Shown here: piece after piece, positions 1 through 8,285 of the stretch
Layout of the letters: every line of letters starts with the position of its first letter
Numbering within the stretch: the first letter of the stretch is position 1
Virus record (IMG/VR): IMGVR_UViG_3300008267_008796
Span: 1 to 41,177 of that record
Length of the DNA: 41,177 nucleotides
Origin: a virus
Strand: one strand, 5' to 3'
Translations under genes and position numbers: made by a program
The notes under the pieces: generated by a model
What the model was told of the DNA's origin: nothing
Databases searched by the model: none
Seen by the model: the letters and a program-made list of their open reading frames with translations, nothing else

Positions 1-187
1 CAAGTCCTCTGATGTTGCACCCGGGAAATCACCAGACGATCGAGTGGAAACACCTGCACCTGCTTTAGCAGTTGATGGTCATGGTGATGTGCATGAAGTG
101 AAGCCTGCCAAAAAGCCAGCAGCCAAAAAAACAGCAGCCAAACCAGCTGCCGCTAAAAAACCACCTGTCAAAAAGTCGTCAGCTTAA
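1..187 (+). CDS. C-terminal end of a Lys/Ala/Pro-rich protein (partial)
   Basis: The reading frame starting at base 2 is open from the window edge to TAA at 185-187, giving about 61 residues of an unrecognised protein whose start lies outside. The last 30 residues are almost only Lys, Ala and Pro with AAKK/PAKK-like units, resembling histone-H1-like or DNA-binding tails; low complexity makes the function unknown. It converges on the minus-strand membrane gene and overlaps its stop by 9 nt. That the frame is coding rests on the absence of stops and the strongly biased basic composition. Confidence 0.6.
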   Translation, partial: KSSDVAPGKSPDDRVETPAPALAVDGHGDVHEVKPAKKPAAKKTAAKPAAAKKPPVKKSSA

Positions 188-472
188 CAACAGCATCCGG
201 GTCAGGCCAACACTATCTATCGTCGTGAGCAAGACGTAGTTGGCCAGCATACCAAACGATCTGCGAGTAAAACTAGCCCAAGCATACATAGCACACCCTG
301 TAATCCATATAGGATACATGACCAGTAAAGGGGGATTTGGAACAGTGGCAGCCATGGTGATAGCACACCCAATGCTAACACCCCAAGCCAGCACTTCCAC
401 ACAAAATCTAAATCGATTAGTTTTGTAATCACTGTGTATCCAATCAAAAGTGGGTTTAAATAAATCAATCAT
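179..472 (-). CDS. Small inner-membrane protein, two transmembrane helices
   Basis: A 97-residue protein with two hydrophobic segments (about residues 27-45 and 50-68) separated by a short Pro/Asn turn, and a charged N-terminus (KPTFDWIHSDYKTNRFR). This is the look of a short integral membrane protein. I recognise no family with a known role; similar small two-helix proteins occur in T4-like aquatic phages. Its ATG overlaps the TAA of the SGNH hydrolase gene by one base (TAATG), so it is probably translationally coupled as the last gene of the minus-strand operon that includes uvsE. Confidence 0.75.
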   Translation of the reverse strand: MIDLFKPTFDWIHSDYKTNRFRFCVEVLAWGVSIGCAITMAATVPNPPLLVMYPIWITGCAMYAWASFTRRSFGMLANYVLLTTIDSVGLTRMLLLS

Positions 473-1161
473 TAAGGTATAGTTTTTAAAATAGCAGAAG
501 CCACAATACTGGCCATTACTTCACGTGCCGCCATATTGGGATGATCGTTGCAGGGGCGAATGTATTTTTGCACCCCAGGAGATTGTGAGTGCAACCAATC
601 ATAAAAATCACTGTTGCGATAGATATCGTACTGCCCAAACCATTCGGGGGCAAACAATTCTCTAACCATGCATGTGGTTGGTGGCAGTATCCAGTGGTGT
701 TTGGGTATGTGTTCCCATAGTAGGCACAATTCAACATAGTTTACATTAAATGTACTGACAAACAGTGGTGTGACGTTGTTTGATACGCAAAATTGTTGCA
801 TGGCGAAACAGTGTAAAGAAGACAACCAGCTGTCTTGATGGTCATTGACATACTGTTGCTGTAGATCCACTGATATTGTGAATTGTTTTCCTTGATCGTC
901 AAAGTAAGTTCTTCTTGACGGTGAACTCAAAAGAAATACTGCAACATCCTGTGATTGTATTTTGCTGTGTTGTAATTGCAAAAACATATCAGCTTGACTA
1001 GCACCGCCACGTGCATGGCAGAGATATTGTAATCCGCACAACTCAGCAGTTAGCCTGGCAAAACTTTGAGGTGGGCTTTCAATTTTACCTTCACTGTAGA
1101 GATCTTCTAGTTCGCTGTTTTCAGCTGCCCAGCTGTCACCGAATATGTGTAACACCGTCAT
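472..1161 (-). CDS. SGNH/GDSL-type hydrolase-like protein
   Basis: A 229-residue protein. The N-terminus carries the block I motif GDSW (residues 8-11) directly after a hydrophobic strand, with Ser as the expected nucleophile; a Gly-rich segment (HARGGAS) near residue 50 fits block II, and NDHPN near the C-terminus resembles block V with the catalytic His. In the family this fold hydrolyses esters, for example acetyl groups on sugars; the substrate here is unknown. The Asp usually three residues before the His is not in its canonical place (Asp is adjacent), so activity is less certain than fold. ATGA overlap with uvsE upstream indicates coupling. Confidence 0.6.
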   Translation of the reverse strand: MTVLHIFGDSWAAENSELEDLYSEGKIESPPQSFARLTAELCGLQYLCHARGGASQADMFLQLQHSKIQSQDVAVFLLSSPSRRTYFDDQGKQFTISVDLQQQYVNDHQDSWLSSLHCFAMQQFCVSNNVTPLFVSTFNVNYVELCLLWEHIPKHHWILPPTTCMVRELFAPEWFGQYDIYRNSDFYDWLHSQSPGVQKYIRPCNDHPNMAAREVMASIVASAILKTIP

Positions 1162-2183
1162 TGAATGATGTACTGATTGTAAACCTGTTCGCTAGCCAAG
1201 TTCTTGCCTTTGGCTTCGACCTGTATGTCCCACTGATCAGTAAATGTCAACGCCCATTCATTCACAGCGGTGTTCCACATGAAGTCTGAGTGTGCTCTCA
1301 ACTTTTGCTTTTTGTAGCCTTGGCTGAGTAAGGCTGAGAGGTCTGGTCGAACAAAGGTATTGTGTCCCACAACAACATCTTCACGGCTAACACTGTAGTG
1401 AAGAGCAGGGCGCACACCACGCCAAGACTCAACAACCCGTTGAGCACGTGGATCCCGGGGCTCGATGTATTCGCCTGTGTTGATCCAATGGTGATGAATA
1501 TCCAAAACAAGAGCCACACTGTGAGCCACAGCAAGAGTAACGTCCAAACCATTTGTCATCTCGTCATTCTCGATGGTAATAAGATTCCTGGCTTCGGGCG
1601 AGAGTCTGCCTAGAGTTTTTAGTAACTTTGCCGGCCCACCTTTGCCAGACAAATGCACATTGATTTTAAATCCATGATCATGCCAGGTTGCGCCATAGCC
1701 CATCCACCGTGCCAGGTCTACATGATATTCAAATTCCAAGATACTGCGTTCCACAATCTCGTCTGACTCTGACGCTAGCACACAAAACTGTCCAGGATGG
1801 AAACTGATACGCACACCCAAGCGTCTGGCTGCTTCGCCCACAGGGGCAAAGATCCGGGCACAGTGTTCTTGTATTTCCGCACGTTGCCACCAGGCAATCC
1901 AGTTGGCTTCAGTGTAGCCTTGTAGCATTTCACTGCCCAGACGTACCATTCTGCGTTCAGGAGGCAGTGTACCCACACGCTCAATCAGCCGCACAGCCGC
2001 GGCAGCATTGTGGTTCATGATGTCCCACTGACGTTGTTCAGCTTCATCTGCGTGTTCGCGCAGCCATCGCATGGTAGTTGATCTGCCGTTTAGGTCACGG
2101 TCCTTTGCATTGACTTTCATGCCACCGCATTCGTCGGGGTCATTGAGCCATTTGCAACAAAAGCCAATTTTAGGTGTGTACAT
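1158..2183 (-). CDS. uvsE: UV damage endonuclease (UVDE family)
   Basis: A TIM-barrel endonuclease that in the UVDE family nicks DNA 5' of UV photoproducts, independently of UvrABC. Recognisable strands and metal-binding motifs: PKIGFCC at the N-terminus, ISFHPGQF, HDHGFKINVHL, ITIENDE, VLDIHHHW and LHYSVSRE. Length (341 aa) is normal for the compact bacterial form. I choose the ATG at 2183 rather than the in-frame ATG at 2198, because the latter lies inside the -10 box of a sigma70 promoter and family homology begins at the second Met. Photoprotection fits a phage of sunlit water. It is the first gene of an operon with the SGNH hydrolase and the membrane protein. Confidence 0.9.
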   Translation of the reverse strand: MYTPKIGFCCKWLNDPDECGGMKVNAKDRDLNGRSTTMRWLREHADEAEQRQWDIMNHNAAAAVRLIERVGTLPPERRMVRLGSEMLQGYTEANWIAWWQRAEIQEHCARIFAPVGEAARRLGVRISFHPGQFCVLASESDEIVERSILEFEYHVDLARWMGYGATWHDHGFKINVHLSGKGGPAKLLKTLGRLSPEARNLITIENDEMTNGLDVTLAVAHSVALVLDIHHHWINTGEYIEPRDPRAQRVVESWRGVRPALHYSVSREDVVVGHNTFVRPDLSALLSQGYKKQKLRAHSDFMWNTAVNEWALTFTDQWDIQVEAKGKNLASEQVYNQYIIQ

Positions 2184-2189
2184 CGCTGT

Positions 2190-2218
2190 AGTATACATGA
2201 ATATGATTTATTGGTCAA
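2190..2218 (-). promoter_or_regulatory. Sigma70 promoter of uvsE
   Basis: On the minus strand, TTGACC (2218-2213), a 17-nt spacer and TATACT (2195-2190). The predicted transcription start, about 7 nt past the -10, falls on or next to the ATG at 2183, suggesting a leaderless or nearly leaderless mRNA. Confidence 0.75.
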
Positions 2219-3136
2219 CTAGTTTGATCGCACCAAATCCAGTGTGACACAATGGAACCCACCACCCAGTGTACGGCTGTGGCGTAATTCCAACGGAATC
2301 ACTGTGAAGTTGCGTTGTTCTAATTCAGCAATCAAGTCGGGTTGGTTCCGGTCCATAATCACTGTGTTTGGATCCACAGCCAACATGTTCATCCCCACCC
2401 ATTTTGATGCATACGGGTATTCATGGAATCCTTGTGCCACAACATCATCCACATAGATTTTGTCCCATGAACGGAACACTTCAGGACAATTAGCAGCATT
2501 TACTCTAGTGCCATTCAACAACACCAGGCCTTCACGTATGGGCACAATGGTTGAGTCAATGTGTACCCCTGCATAGAAGTTGCACATTTCAATCTTAACA
2601 TCGGGAAACTGCTCACGCAACCAGTTCAAGGCAGCACGATTGCCACCGGCTGATTCCAGCACCAACCACGAATCGTTGAGTCTGCACACATTGGCTGCTT
2701 CCAATATCATGCCTTTGTTTCTGGGCATGTGCAGGTAGTGTTCAGCCTCGTCAATGATGTTATAGTAGCACTGTGCTTCCATGTCTCTACAGGGATACAT
2801 CATCACAGGATTTACAATGGTCGAACCATATACCAACAATCTATCTCTAGGGCAATAGGTGGAGAGTCCGTCATGTGTTTGAAAATTCAAACAAGGATCT
2901 GGACGTAGTACCTCCACACCTAGGTCTTGCAATGTCCGAGTCAATATTTCAAGGTCTTCGTTGGTTTCGTCTATTACCCATTGTGTCACGGGACCACGCG
3001 GCACAGGAGTTTCTTTCCATGTGGTCTTCTCTCCTTCATTTTTGAACACCGGATCGTTGATGGGCCAGTTGGCTGTGTCAGCACGACCCACTACTACTCG
3101 TTTGAGTGGATCCCACTCGTTATAGGTACTAATCAT
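2219..3136 (-). CDS. Amidinotransferase-family protein (GATM/ADI fold)
   Basis: A 305-residue protein of the guanidino-group-modifying superfamily (glycine/inosamine amidinotransferases, arginine deiminases). The N-terminus (YNEWDPLKRVVVGRAD) is typical. The catalytic triad is visible: Asp98 in CPRD, His192 in GVHIDST and Cys296 in GGGFHCVTLD, so it should be active. The family transfers an amidino group from arginine to an amine, or hydrolyses guanidines; the acceptor cannot be told. It overlaps the preceding gene by ATGA and closes the operon starting with UDP-sugar dehydrogenase, suggesting modification of a sugar or amine in a glycan or small-molecule pathway. It is an unusual auxiliary metabolic gene for a phage. 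Confidence 0.85.
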   Translation of the reverse strand: MISTYNEWDPLKRVVVGRADTANWPINDPVFKNEGEKTTWKETPVPRGPVTQWVIDETNEDLEILTRTLQDLGVEVLRPDPCLNFQTHDGLSTYCPRDRLLVYGSTIVNPVMMYPCRDMEAQCYYNIIDEAEHYLHMPRNKGMILEAANVCRLNDSWLVLESAGGNRAALNWLREQFPDVKIEMCNFYAGVHIDSTIVPIREGLVLLNGTRVNAANCPEVFRSWDKIYVDDVVAQGFHEYPYASKWVGMNMLAVDPNTVIMDRNQPDLIAELEQRNFTVIPLELRHSRTLGGGFHCVTLDLVRSN

Positions 3137-4047
3137 TGTGAACTTTCTGCGTATACTAACAAAGGTTCAATAATTTCTTTTTTGATACGTTGTTCTATTA
3201 ATGTACGATCAAAAAATCTTGCATGATTGTGTTGAAGTTTTTGCATAGTCACTGTGTCGTACGGAACCTTGTTAAATGCGGCAATGTTGCTTACTACTGC
3301 ATCCAATCGTTGTTTATAGTTAGAAATATCATCATAAGATTCATCAAACAAATTATCAAATGTTTCAAATCCAAGACTTTTCAATCTTGCCAAAGTTCCC
3401 ATTTCTCCCCAGATCAAAAATGGATGACGGAAAGCAATAGGTTTAAATGTTTTTTCACTGAGCAATAACAATTCATTTGCCTTGCGTACTATTCTAGTTT
3501 CAACCACCAGGCTGATGCATGTGTCATCATACCATTTGGGATCGAAATGTCGTTGAGCTGAAAAATTCCATGATACATCGTCAGGCAGCTGTCGACCATG
3601 TGCAACATAACTCCAATAAAAATCATCAAGATATGCCACTGTTTTTTCTAGAATCTGAGTTCTGTGTATTTTTGCCAGATTCATTGGCATTAGAGCAAGT
3701 TTTTTATATGTTTTATTTGGTTGGTACTTGTCATACCCGTGGCCAATCATCAGTAAACTGTCATGATACCACATGTAGTTTTGATTGTGCATGGCATAGC
3801 CATGCTCTGCAACAAAATTTGATCCTGGTTCATGTAAATTATCATACACAATTCTAAATCCCTGATTTAAAAAAACATCGCGCAATTGGGTTTTTTTTGA
3901 ACTGTCGGTGTAATACAATGTTGTTTTTGGATTGTATTCTTTACCTGGTTGGTATGGTTCAACATCTATGTATTCTTGGTACAATGGAAGTTCTAGGTTA
4001 GAATGTATACTACCCAGATGATCGTACACCAATGTAAATTGCTTCAT
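3133..4047 (-). CDS. TEKT/PIA-domain protein, possibly glycosyltransferase-like (paralogue 1)
   Basis: A 304-residue protein of no named family. Its C-terminal third contains SEKTFKPIAFRHPFLIWG (from about residue 197) followed by LGFETFDNLFDESYD, a block repeated in the 401-aa product at 5782-6987 (LTEKTLRPIACGKPFML, YGFETFADVIDETYD). The arrangement loosely recalls the nucleotide-sugar-binding end of GT-B glycosyltransferases, so a transferase role is inferred only. The start is taken at 4047 because it has an AGG six bases upstream and makes an ATGA overlap with the oxygenase stop; the alternative ATG at 4053 lacks a spaced ribosome site. It sits between the oxygenase and amidinotransferase genes. 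Confidence 0.75.
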   Translation of the reverse strand: MKQFTLVYDHLGSIHSNLELPLYQEYIDVEPYQPGKEYNPKTTLYYTDSSKKTQLRDVFLNQGFRIVYDNLHEPGSNFVAEHGYAMHNQNYMWYHDSLLMIGHGYDKYQPNKTYKKLALMPMNLAKIHRTQILEKTVAYLDDFYWSYVAHGRQLPDDVSWNFSAQRHFDPKWYDDTCISLVVETRIVRKANELLLLSEKTFKPIAFRHPFLIWGEMGTLARLKSLGFETFDNLFDESYDDISNYKQRLDAVVSNIAAFNKVPYDTVTMQKLQHNHARFFDRTLIEQRIKKEIIEPLLVYAESSQ

Positions 4048-4571
4048 ACCCATCCTGTTATTTGTAGTGTGTATCGGGGTTCTAGTCCCATATTGGCAGC
4101 CATGTGGGGCGCATCATACATCCATTCAATTGCATCACCGGCACGCCAATGTGTGACTGGCGCTTGAGCACCTTCAAAATAGTGCCCACTTTTCCAATCA
4201 TCCAAAAACACAATGGCTCTGCGTATGCGATGTTCTTGACCGGGTAAGTTGAATAACCGGACGTATTTCACATACAAGTCTTGATGCATGGGCAGTATAG
4301 TACCAGTGGTCATTCTGTAGTAACTGGTGCCTATGTCTTTCCAGCCCATTTCACGGTAGATATCAACAAAAGTCTTGTTCCACCTAGGCTGTGTACCGCG
4401 CATGTCACACATGTCTCCTGTGAATTGATTTGCATAGCCTTGTTGGGTCCACAATTTTAAATTCACAGGATCATTAAATGGCTCGTTGATGTAGTCAAGC
4501 CGTTTGAACTCATCATCCCAGAACACTGGGATGTGATATTTAATGAACTCGGGTGTTACCGTAGTGGACAA
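4044..4571 (-). CDS. 2OG-Fe(II) oxygenase-like protein
   Basis: A 175-residue protein from a proposed TTG start at 4571, with GAGG well placed upstream. The frame extends open further upstream, but that part is a shadow of the dehydrogenase C-terminus. The iron facial triad is visible: His96 and Asp98 in MHQDLY, His156 in APHMAANMG, plus Arg166 in EPRYTLQITG for 2-oxoglutarate. Such phage enzymes hydroxylate protein or small-molecule substrates; the target is unknown. The gene overlaps the end of the dehydrogenase gene by 32 nt and is coupled by ATGA to the next gene. ATT at about 4542 is a less likely start. Confidence 0.75.
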   Translation of the reverse strand: MSTTVTPEFIKYHIPVFWDDEFKRLDYINEPFNDPVNLKLWTQQGYANQFTGDMCDMRGTQPRWNKTFVDIYREMGWKDIGTSYYRMTTGTILPMHQDLYVKYVRLFNLPGQEHRIRRAIVFLDDWKSGHYFEGAQAPVTHWRAGDAIEWMYDAPHMAANMGLEPRYTLQITGWV

Positions 4572-5781
4572 CTTCGACCTCAGGGGTTGATGTGAGTTTG
4601 CGCCATGGATCAACAATGATACTGCCAGGCTTGATTTCACAGTAAGGCAGTGTGTCCAATTGGTCACCTGTGTATTCATAAGTGATCTTGCGATTGTGTG
4701 CCCACAAAAAGATTGCAGGTGTATCCACTGTGGCCACAACATTGGTGGGATCATCAGCCAAGGGATCAACGTATACAACCTGGCGACCTTCTTGTTCAAT
4801 GTAGTGTCCTACCAAGGTTGAGTAGGAGCCAATACAGTATTCCACATCAGGTTTGTAGGCTTTGCCGTGGATCACAATGGGCAAGTTGTTGTTCATCACA
4901 CTCAAGTCCAACAGGTACATGGCCAAGTTTTTGGCCTGCACTTCGCGGGCATGCATCACAGTGTCAAACAAGTCGTAGCCAATGTTGTATTCTTTGGCCA
5001 ACCAACGCAGTGCAATGTTGTCTCTGGGGTGGCAAGCACCTGCATCGCCCATGCCGGCTGTCATGTACTTGGGTCCCATGATGCGCATGGTGCTACGTGC
5101 CAAGGCATCTGTTACCACATCTACATTGATGTTGCCAATGCGCAGGGCAAAGTCCTGAATCATGTTCACCAAGCCCACTTTTGCACTAATGAATGTGTTA
5201 TAGAAGATCTTGATGGCTTCGCATTCGTCCCAGGTGCCGATTTCATAGCGTGGATCATTCACCATGATGGTCTTGTACAGGTCGATCAGTTCGCCTGCTA
5301 GTGCGTTGGGGTTGCCATCTTCTGTGCCGATCATGACCATTTCAGGATTGACCATGTCCCACTTCACTGAGCCCATGGCAATCAGGTAAGGGTTGTACAG
5401 GAATTGATGCTTGTTGTCCAGCAATGGATAGAAGTGCTTGCGTGTAGTGCCGGGCAACACAGTTGAAATCAACACAACTTTTTTAGGTGTAGTGGCGTAC
5501 TTGTTTACATTCTTGATTGCATCAATCACAGCCGCATGCCCAAAATCTCTAGGCTCCATGTGGCTTGACGGAACTGAGCCATCATAGCCTTCAGCATGCG
5601 GGGTGGGCACAGCAATAAAGATCCATTCGCTTTGGTCAACCAACTCCGCAATTTCACAAACTTTTACTGAGTCGCTTGAACGTGGGTAAATATCGTAACC
5701 GCGTACTTCATGCTTTTCAGCCATGACTTCTGCACAATCGAGACCCAGTTTGCCAATCCCAATAAAACCAATTTTTTTCAT
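4540..5781 (-). CDS. UDP-glucose/GDP-mannose dehydrogenase family protein
   Basis: A 413-residue NAD-dependent nucleotide-sugar dehydrogenase; the family oxidises a UDP- or GDP-hexose at C6 to the uronate. Seen in order: Rossmann motif GIGKLG (8-13), ISTVLPGTT (about 105), central helical part with GTWDECEAIKIFYN, the catalytic block with Cys250 in AGACHPRDN, and the C-terminal nucleotide-binding start HGKAYKPD. Length is normal. The substrate is not certain; UDP-glucose to UDP-glucuronate is the default for this shape. AAAGGA lies upstream of the ATG. Its start codon directly abuts that of the divergent gene at 5782. It heads the operon with oxygenase, TEKT/PIA protein and amidinotransferase. 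Confidence 0.9.
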   Translation of the reverse strand: MKKIGFIGIGKLGLDCAEVMAEKHEVRGYDIYPRSSDSVKVCEIAELVDQSEWIFIAVPTPHAEGYDGSVPSSHMEPRDFGHAAVIDAIKNVNKYATTPKKVVLISTVLPGTTRKHFYPLLDNKHQFLYNPYLIAMGSVKWDMVNPEMVMIGTEDGNPNALAGELIDLYKTIMVNDPRYEIGTWDECEAIKIFYNTFISAKVGLVNMIQDFALRIGNINVDVVTDALARSTMRIMGPKYMTAGMGDAGACHPRDNIALRWLAKEYNIGYDLFDTVMHAREVQAKNLAMYLLDLSVMNNNLPIVIHGKAYKPDVEYCIGSYSTLVGHYIEQEGRQVVYVDPLADDPTNVVATVDTPAIFLWAHNRKITYEYTGDQLDTLPYCEIKPGSIIVDPWRKLTSTPEVEVVHYGNTRVH

Positions 5782-6987
5782 ATGAGTGTTCCTTTAGACA
5801 GATTATATCATTATTTGGCTGATGTTGTCAACCATGATCTAGTAATTTATCGCTGGTCGCCACACGGCTCAAGAAAACTGGAAGACCTAACACAGTTGAC
5901 CAAATATCCAGAATATCAATGGTATGAAAATCCAATAGCTATATTCCACGATCAAGAACCATTGGATTATGACTTTTACACTCAAGATCAGGTGCAGAGT
6001 CAAGTTAACCAGCAGCATTCAAAATGGTCAGTGAACCGTACTTTTAACTATTCAGCACTGGAATATATATCTCAGCAACATCTTAGAGCAGTGACCGACT
6101 GTGCCAACCAATATGATTTGACAATATTGGTACACTCTGAGCTGTGTAGTTGGCAAGTGGACCACTACTCAAAGAAAGGATTTGTGCCGGTATATTATTG
6201 GAGCCATGCCGTGATTGCGCAAGATTGGTTTAGATATGCCAAACATGATCCAACACTTGATTTTAAATTTTCCAATTTCAAACAAGATTTTTTAATTTAC
6301 AATCGTGCCTGGTCAGGCACTAGAGAATATCGATTGTCTCTAGTGGAAAAATTAATCAGCAACGGCTTGGTTAAAAATTGCAAAACCTCATTCAATCCGG
6401 TTGATCAACAACTGTGTTACACCAGTCACTGCTTTGCAAACAAAAAATTCAACATACAAAATTATCAGTTGGAGAATCACTTTCCCCTCAACACCTATTC
6501 TGCAGATGCCAGTGCTGACTATGTCACTGAAGATTATGTTGAAACTGGTATAGAAATTGTGTTGGAAACATTGTTTGACGATGATCGTTGGCATCTCACA
6601 GAAAAAACTCTACGCCCTATTGCTTGTGGCAAACCTTTTATGCTGGCAGCTACACCGGGCAGTTTGCAATATTTGAAAAACTACGGATTCGAAACGTTTG
6701 CAGATGTGATTGATGAAACTTATGACACCATTGCCGACGGTGCGGCCAGATTGGATGCTATTATTCAAGAGATGAAAAGAATTGCTGATCTTGACGCTGC
6801 GGCTAAACAAGTGCTGTACACAAAATTGCATGAGATTGCACAGCGCAACAAACAACGTTTTTTCAATGGCCTGCTTGATCAGGTCGTACAAGAATACAAA
6901 ACCAACATGGGTCAGGCCATGATTGTTATGCAACAGCACTGCACCGGTAAACACCGTGCAGTTATCAAACAATTACTACAAAATTAA
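5782..6987 (+). CDS. TEKT/PIA-domain protein, possibly glycosyltransferase-like (paralogue 2)
   Basis: A 401-residue protein sharing with the product at 3133-4047 a C-terminal block starting near residue 272 (LTEKTLRPIACGKPF, then YGFETFADVIDETYD). The N-terminal part is rich in aromatic residues and different from the paralogue. I know no characterised member; a GT-B-like sugar transferase is a guess from the TEK...PIA...PF pattern and from lying next to a UDP-sugar dehydrogenase. The start at 5782 is adjacent to the dehydrogenase ATG on the other strand and has no clear Shine-Dalgarno; upstream in-frame ATGs lie within the dehydrogenase gene and are less likely. Confidence 0.75.
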   Translation: MSVPLDRLYHYLADVVNHDLVIYRWSPHGSRKLEDLTQLTKYPEYQWYENPIAIFHDQEPLDYDFYTQDQVQSQVNQQHSKWSVNRTFNYSALEYISQQHLRAVTDCANQYDLTILVHSELCSWQVDHYSKKGFVPVYYWSHAVIAQDWFRYAKHDPTLDFKFSNFKQDFLIYNRAWSGTREYRLSLVEKLISNGLVKNCKTSFNPVDQQLCYTSHCFANKKFNIQNYQLENHFPLNTYSADASADYVTEDYVETGIEIVLETLFDDDRWHLTEKTLRPIACGKPFMLAATPGSLQYLKNYGFETFADVIDETYDTIADGAARLDAIIQEMKRIADLDAAAKQVLYTKLHEIAQRNKQRFFNGLLDQVVQEYKTNMGQAMIVMQQHCTGKHRAVIKQLLQN

Positions 6988-7045
6988 ACTGGAGTTTATA
7001 TCCTAAACACACACAATAAGTATTTTAACCTGCAAGGAAACGCCT

Positions 7046-7198
7046 ATGAGTTGGTTTAACAGAGCACCACGAAGAAACGAGCCCAAAAAACCCCACGTGT
7101 ATCATCCTCCTCAAACCACCCCAGCAACCGAACGCATGCTGGAAGAAGCCAAGGCTGCCGGTCCCAGCAAAAAGAACAAATCAGTCAAGAAACTGTAA
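7046..7198 (+). CDS. Small basic conserved phage protein (50 aa)
   Basis: ATG at 7046 has AAGGAA seven bases upstream and opens a 50-codon frame ending in TAA. The product begins MSWFNRAPRRNEPKKP, has a His/Pro-rich middle (HVYHPPQTTPATERMLEEAK) and a Lys-rich end. Short proteins with an MSWF start and a TxxTERMLEE-like centre are common in T4-like aquatic phages; the function is unknown. Its stop codon lies inside the first half-site of the Pho box of pstS. Confidence 0.75.
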   Translation: MSWFNRAPRRNEPKKPHVYHPPQTTPATERMLEEAKAAGPSKKNKSVKKL

Positions 7199-7227
7199 CA
7201 ATACTGTAACATCTTTGTGTTTAAATA
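7193..7227 (+). promoter_or_regulatory. PhoB-type box and promoter of pstS
   Basis: Two identical 7-bp direct repeats CTGTAAC (7193-7199 and 7204-7210) are separated by the 4-nt linker AATA, the exact layout of a PhoB half-site pair (consensus CTGTCAT). Eleven nt further lies TAAATA (7222-7227), in place for a -10 element without a -35, as in PhoB-activated promoters. A weaker half-site, CAGTCAA, sits one 11-nt period upstream. The same module with identical spacing occurs at 11965-11999. Confidence 0.85.
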
Positions 7228-7264
7228 TTCATGTGCAATCGCACAAATTCACAAAGGAAAACAC

Positions 7265-8281
7265 ATGAAAAAAATCTTAGCAGTTATCGCGGCATCAGTG
7301 TACTTGATGAGCCCACAAGCAAATGCACAAACAATCACGGGTGCAGGCGCAACTTTCCCCTTTCCCGTTTACAGCAAGTGGTCAGAAGCATACAAAGAAA
7401 AAGCCAACGTTGAACTCAACTATCAAAGCATTGGTAGTTCAGGTGGTATCAAACAAATCAAAGCAGCCACCGTGGACTTTGGTGCCACAGATGCACCGCT
7501 AAAAGGTGAAGAGTTGACCGCAACTGGCTTGGTTCAGTTCCCCACAGTGTTGGGTGGTGTTGTGCCAATCATCAACGTAGAAGGTATCAAGCCAGGTGAG
7601 TTGCAGTTGACTGGTGATGTGCTGGCCAAGATTTTTATTGGTCAAATCACTCTGTGGAATGATGCACAGATTCAATCACTCAATGTCAAACTCAAACTGC
7701 CCGCAGACCCCATCACAGTGGTGCATCGTGCAGATGGTTCAGGCACAACATTTATTTTCACAGACTACTTGACCGAAGTCAGTGCTGCATGGAAAGAACA
7801 AGTTGGCAAGGGTGCTGCTGTCAAATGGCCTGCTGTGAGTTCCGTAGGTGGCAAAGGCAATGAAGGGGTTGCTGCCAACGTGGGCCGTATTCGTAATTCA
7901 ATTGGTTATGTGGAGTATGCCTATGCCAAGAAGAACAAAATGACTCATACTAAATTGCAGAATCGTGATGGCCGATACGTTGATCCAGATGATTCAACAT
8001 TCTCGGCTGCTGCCGCAGGTGCTGATTGGTTTGCAACACCAGGCATGGGTATCAGTTTGGTAAATCAAAAGGGCGCACAATCATGGCCCATCACAGGTGC
8101 AACATTTATCCTGATGTACCGTGAACCAAAGAACGTAAAGAACAGTCAAGAAACCCTCAAGTTTTTTGATTGGGCATTTGTGAATGGTGCCAAATTGGCT
8201 GCAGAACTTGATTATGTCCCGTTGCCACGAGCAGTGACTGACCGTATCCGCAGTGACGTTTGGACACAAATAAAGAAATAA
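7265..8281 (+). CDS. pstS: Phosphate-binding periplasmic protein PstS
   Basis: A 338-residue substrate-binding protein of the PstSCAB phosphate ABC transporter. It has a Sec signal peptide (MKKILAVIAASVYLMSPQANA, cleavage after ANA) and phosphate-site segments ITGAGATFPFPVYSKW, SIGSSGGIKQI, VDFGATDAPL and HRADGSGTTFIFTDYL. The start at 7265 is supported by AAAGGAAAACAC and the signal peptide; an earlier in-frame ATG at 7217 lies in the promoter. No other pst gene is present, so the phage protein must feed the host permease, as known for cyanophage pstS. A Pho box lies directly upstream, so expression should rise in phosphate-starved hosts. Confidence 0.97.
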   Translation: MKKILAVIAASVYLMSPQANAQTITGAGATFPFPVYSKWSEAYKEKANVELNYQSIGSSGGIKQIKAATVDFGATDAPLKGEELTATGLVQFPTVLGGVVPIINVEGIKPGELQLTGDVLAKIFIGQITLWNDAQIQSLNVKLKLPADPITVVHRADGSGTTFIFTDYLTEVSAAWKEQVGKGAAVKWPAVSSVGGKGNEGVAANVGRIRNSIGYVEYAYAKKNKMTHTKLQNRDGRYVDPDDSTFSAAAAGADWFATPGMGISLVNQKGAQSWPITGATFILMYREPKNVKNSQETLKFFDWAFVNGAKLAAELDYVPLPRAVTDRIRSDVWTQIKK

Positions 8282-8285
8282 AAGA

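Noticed and set aside
4572-4799. Upstream extension of the oxygenase frame to ATG 4799
   Set aside because: It runs antiparallel in frame shift with the conserved dehydrogenase C-terminus and has no oxygenase-like sequence; treated as shadow.
7217-7264. Longer N-terminus of PstS
   Set aside because: It overlaps the Pho-box promoter and would bury the signal peptide; AAAGGA supports 7265.
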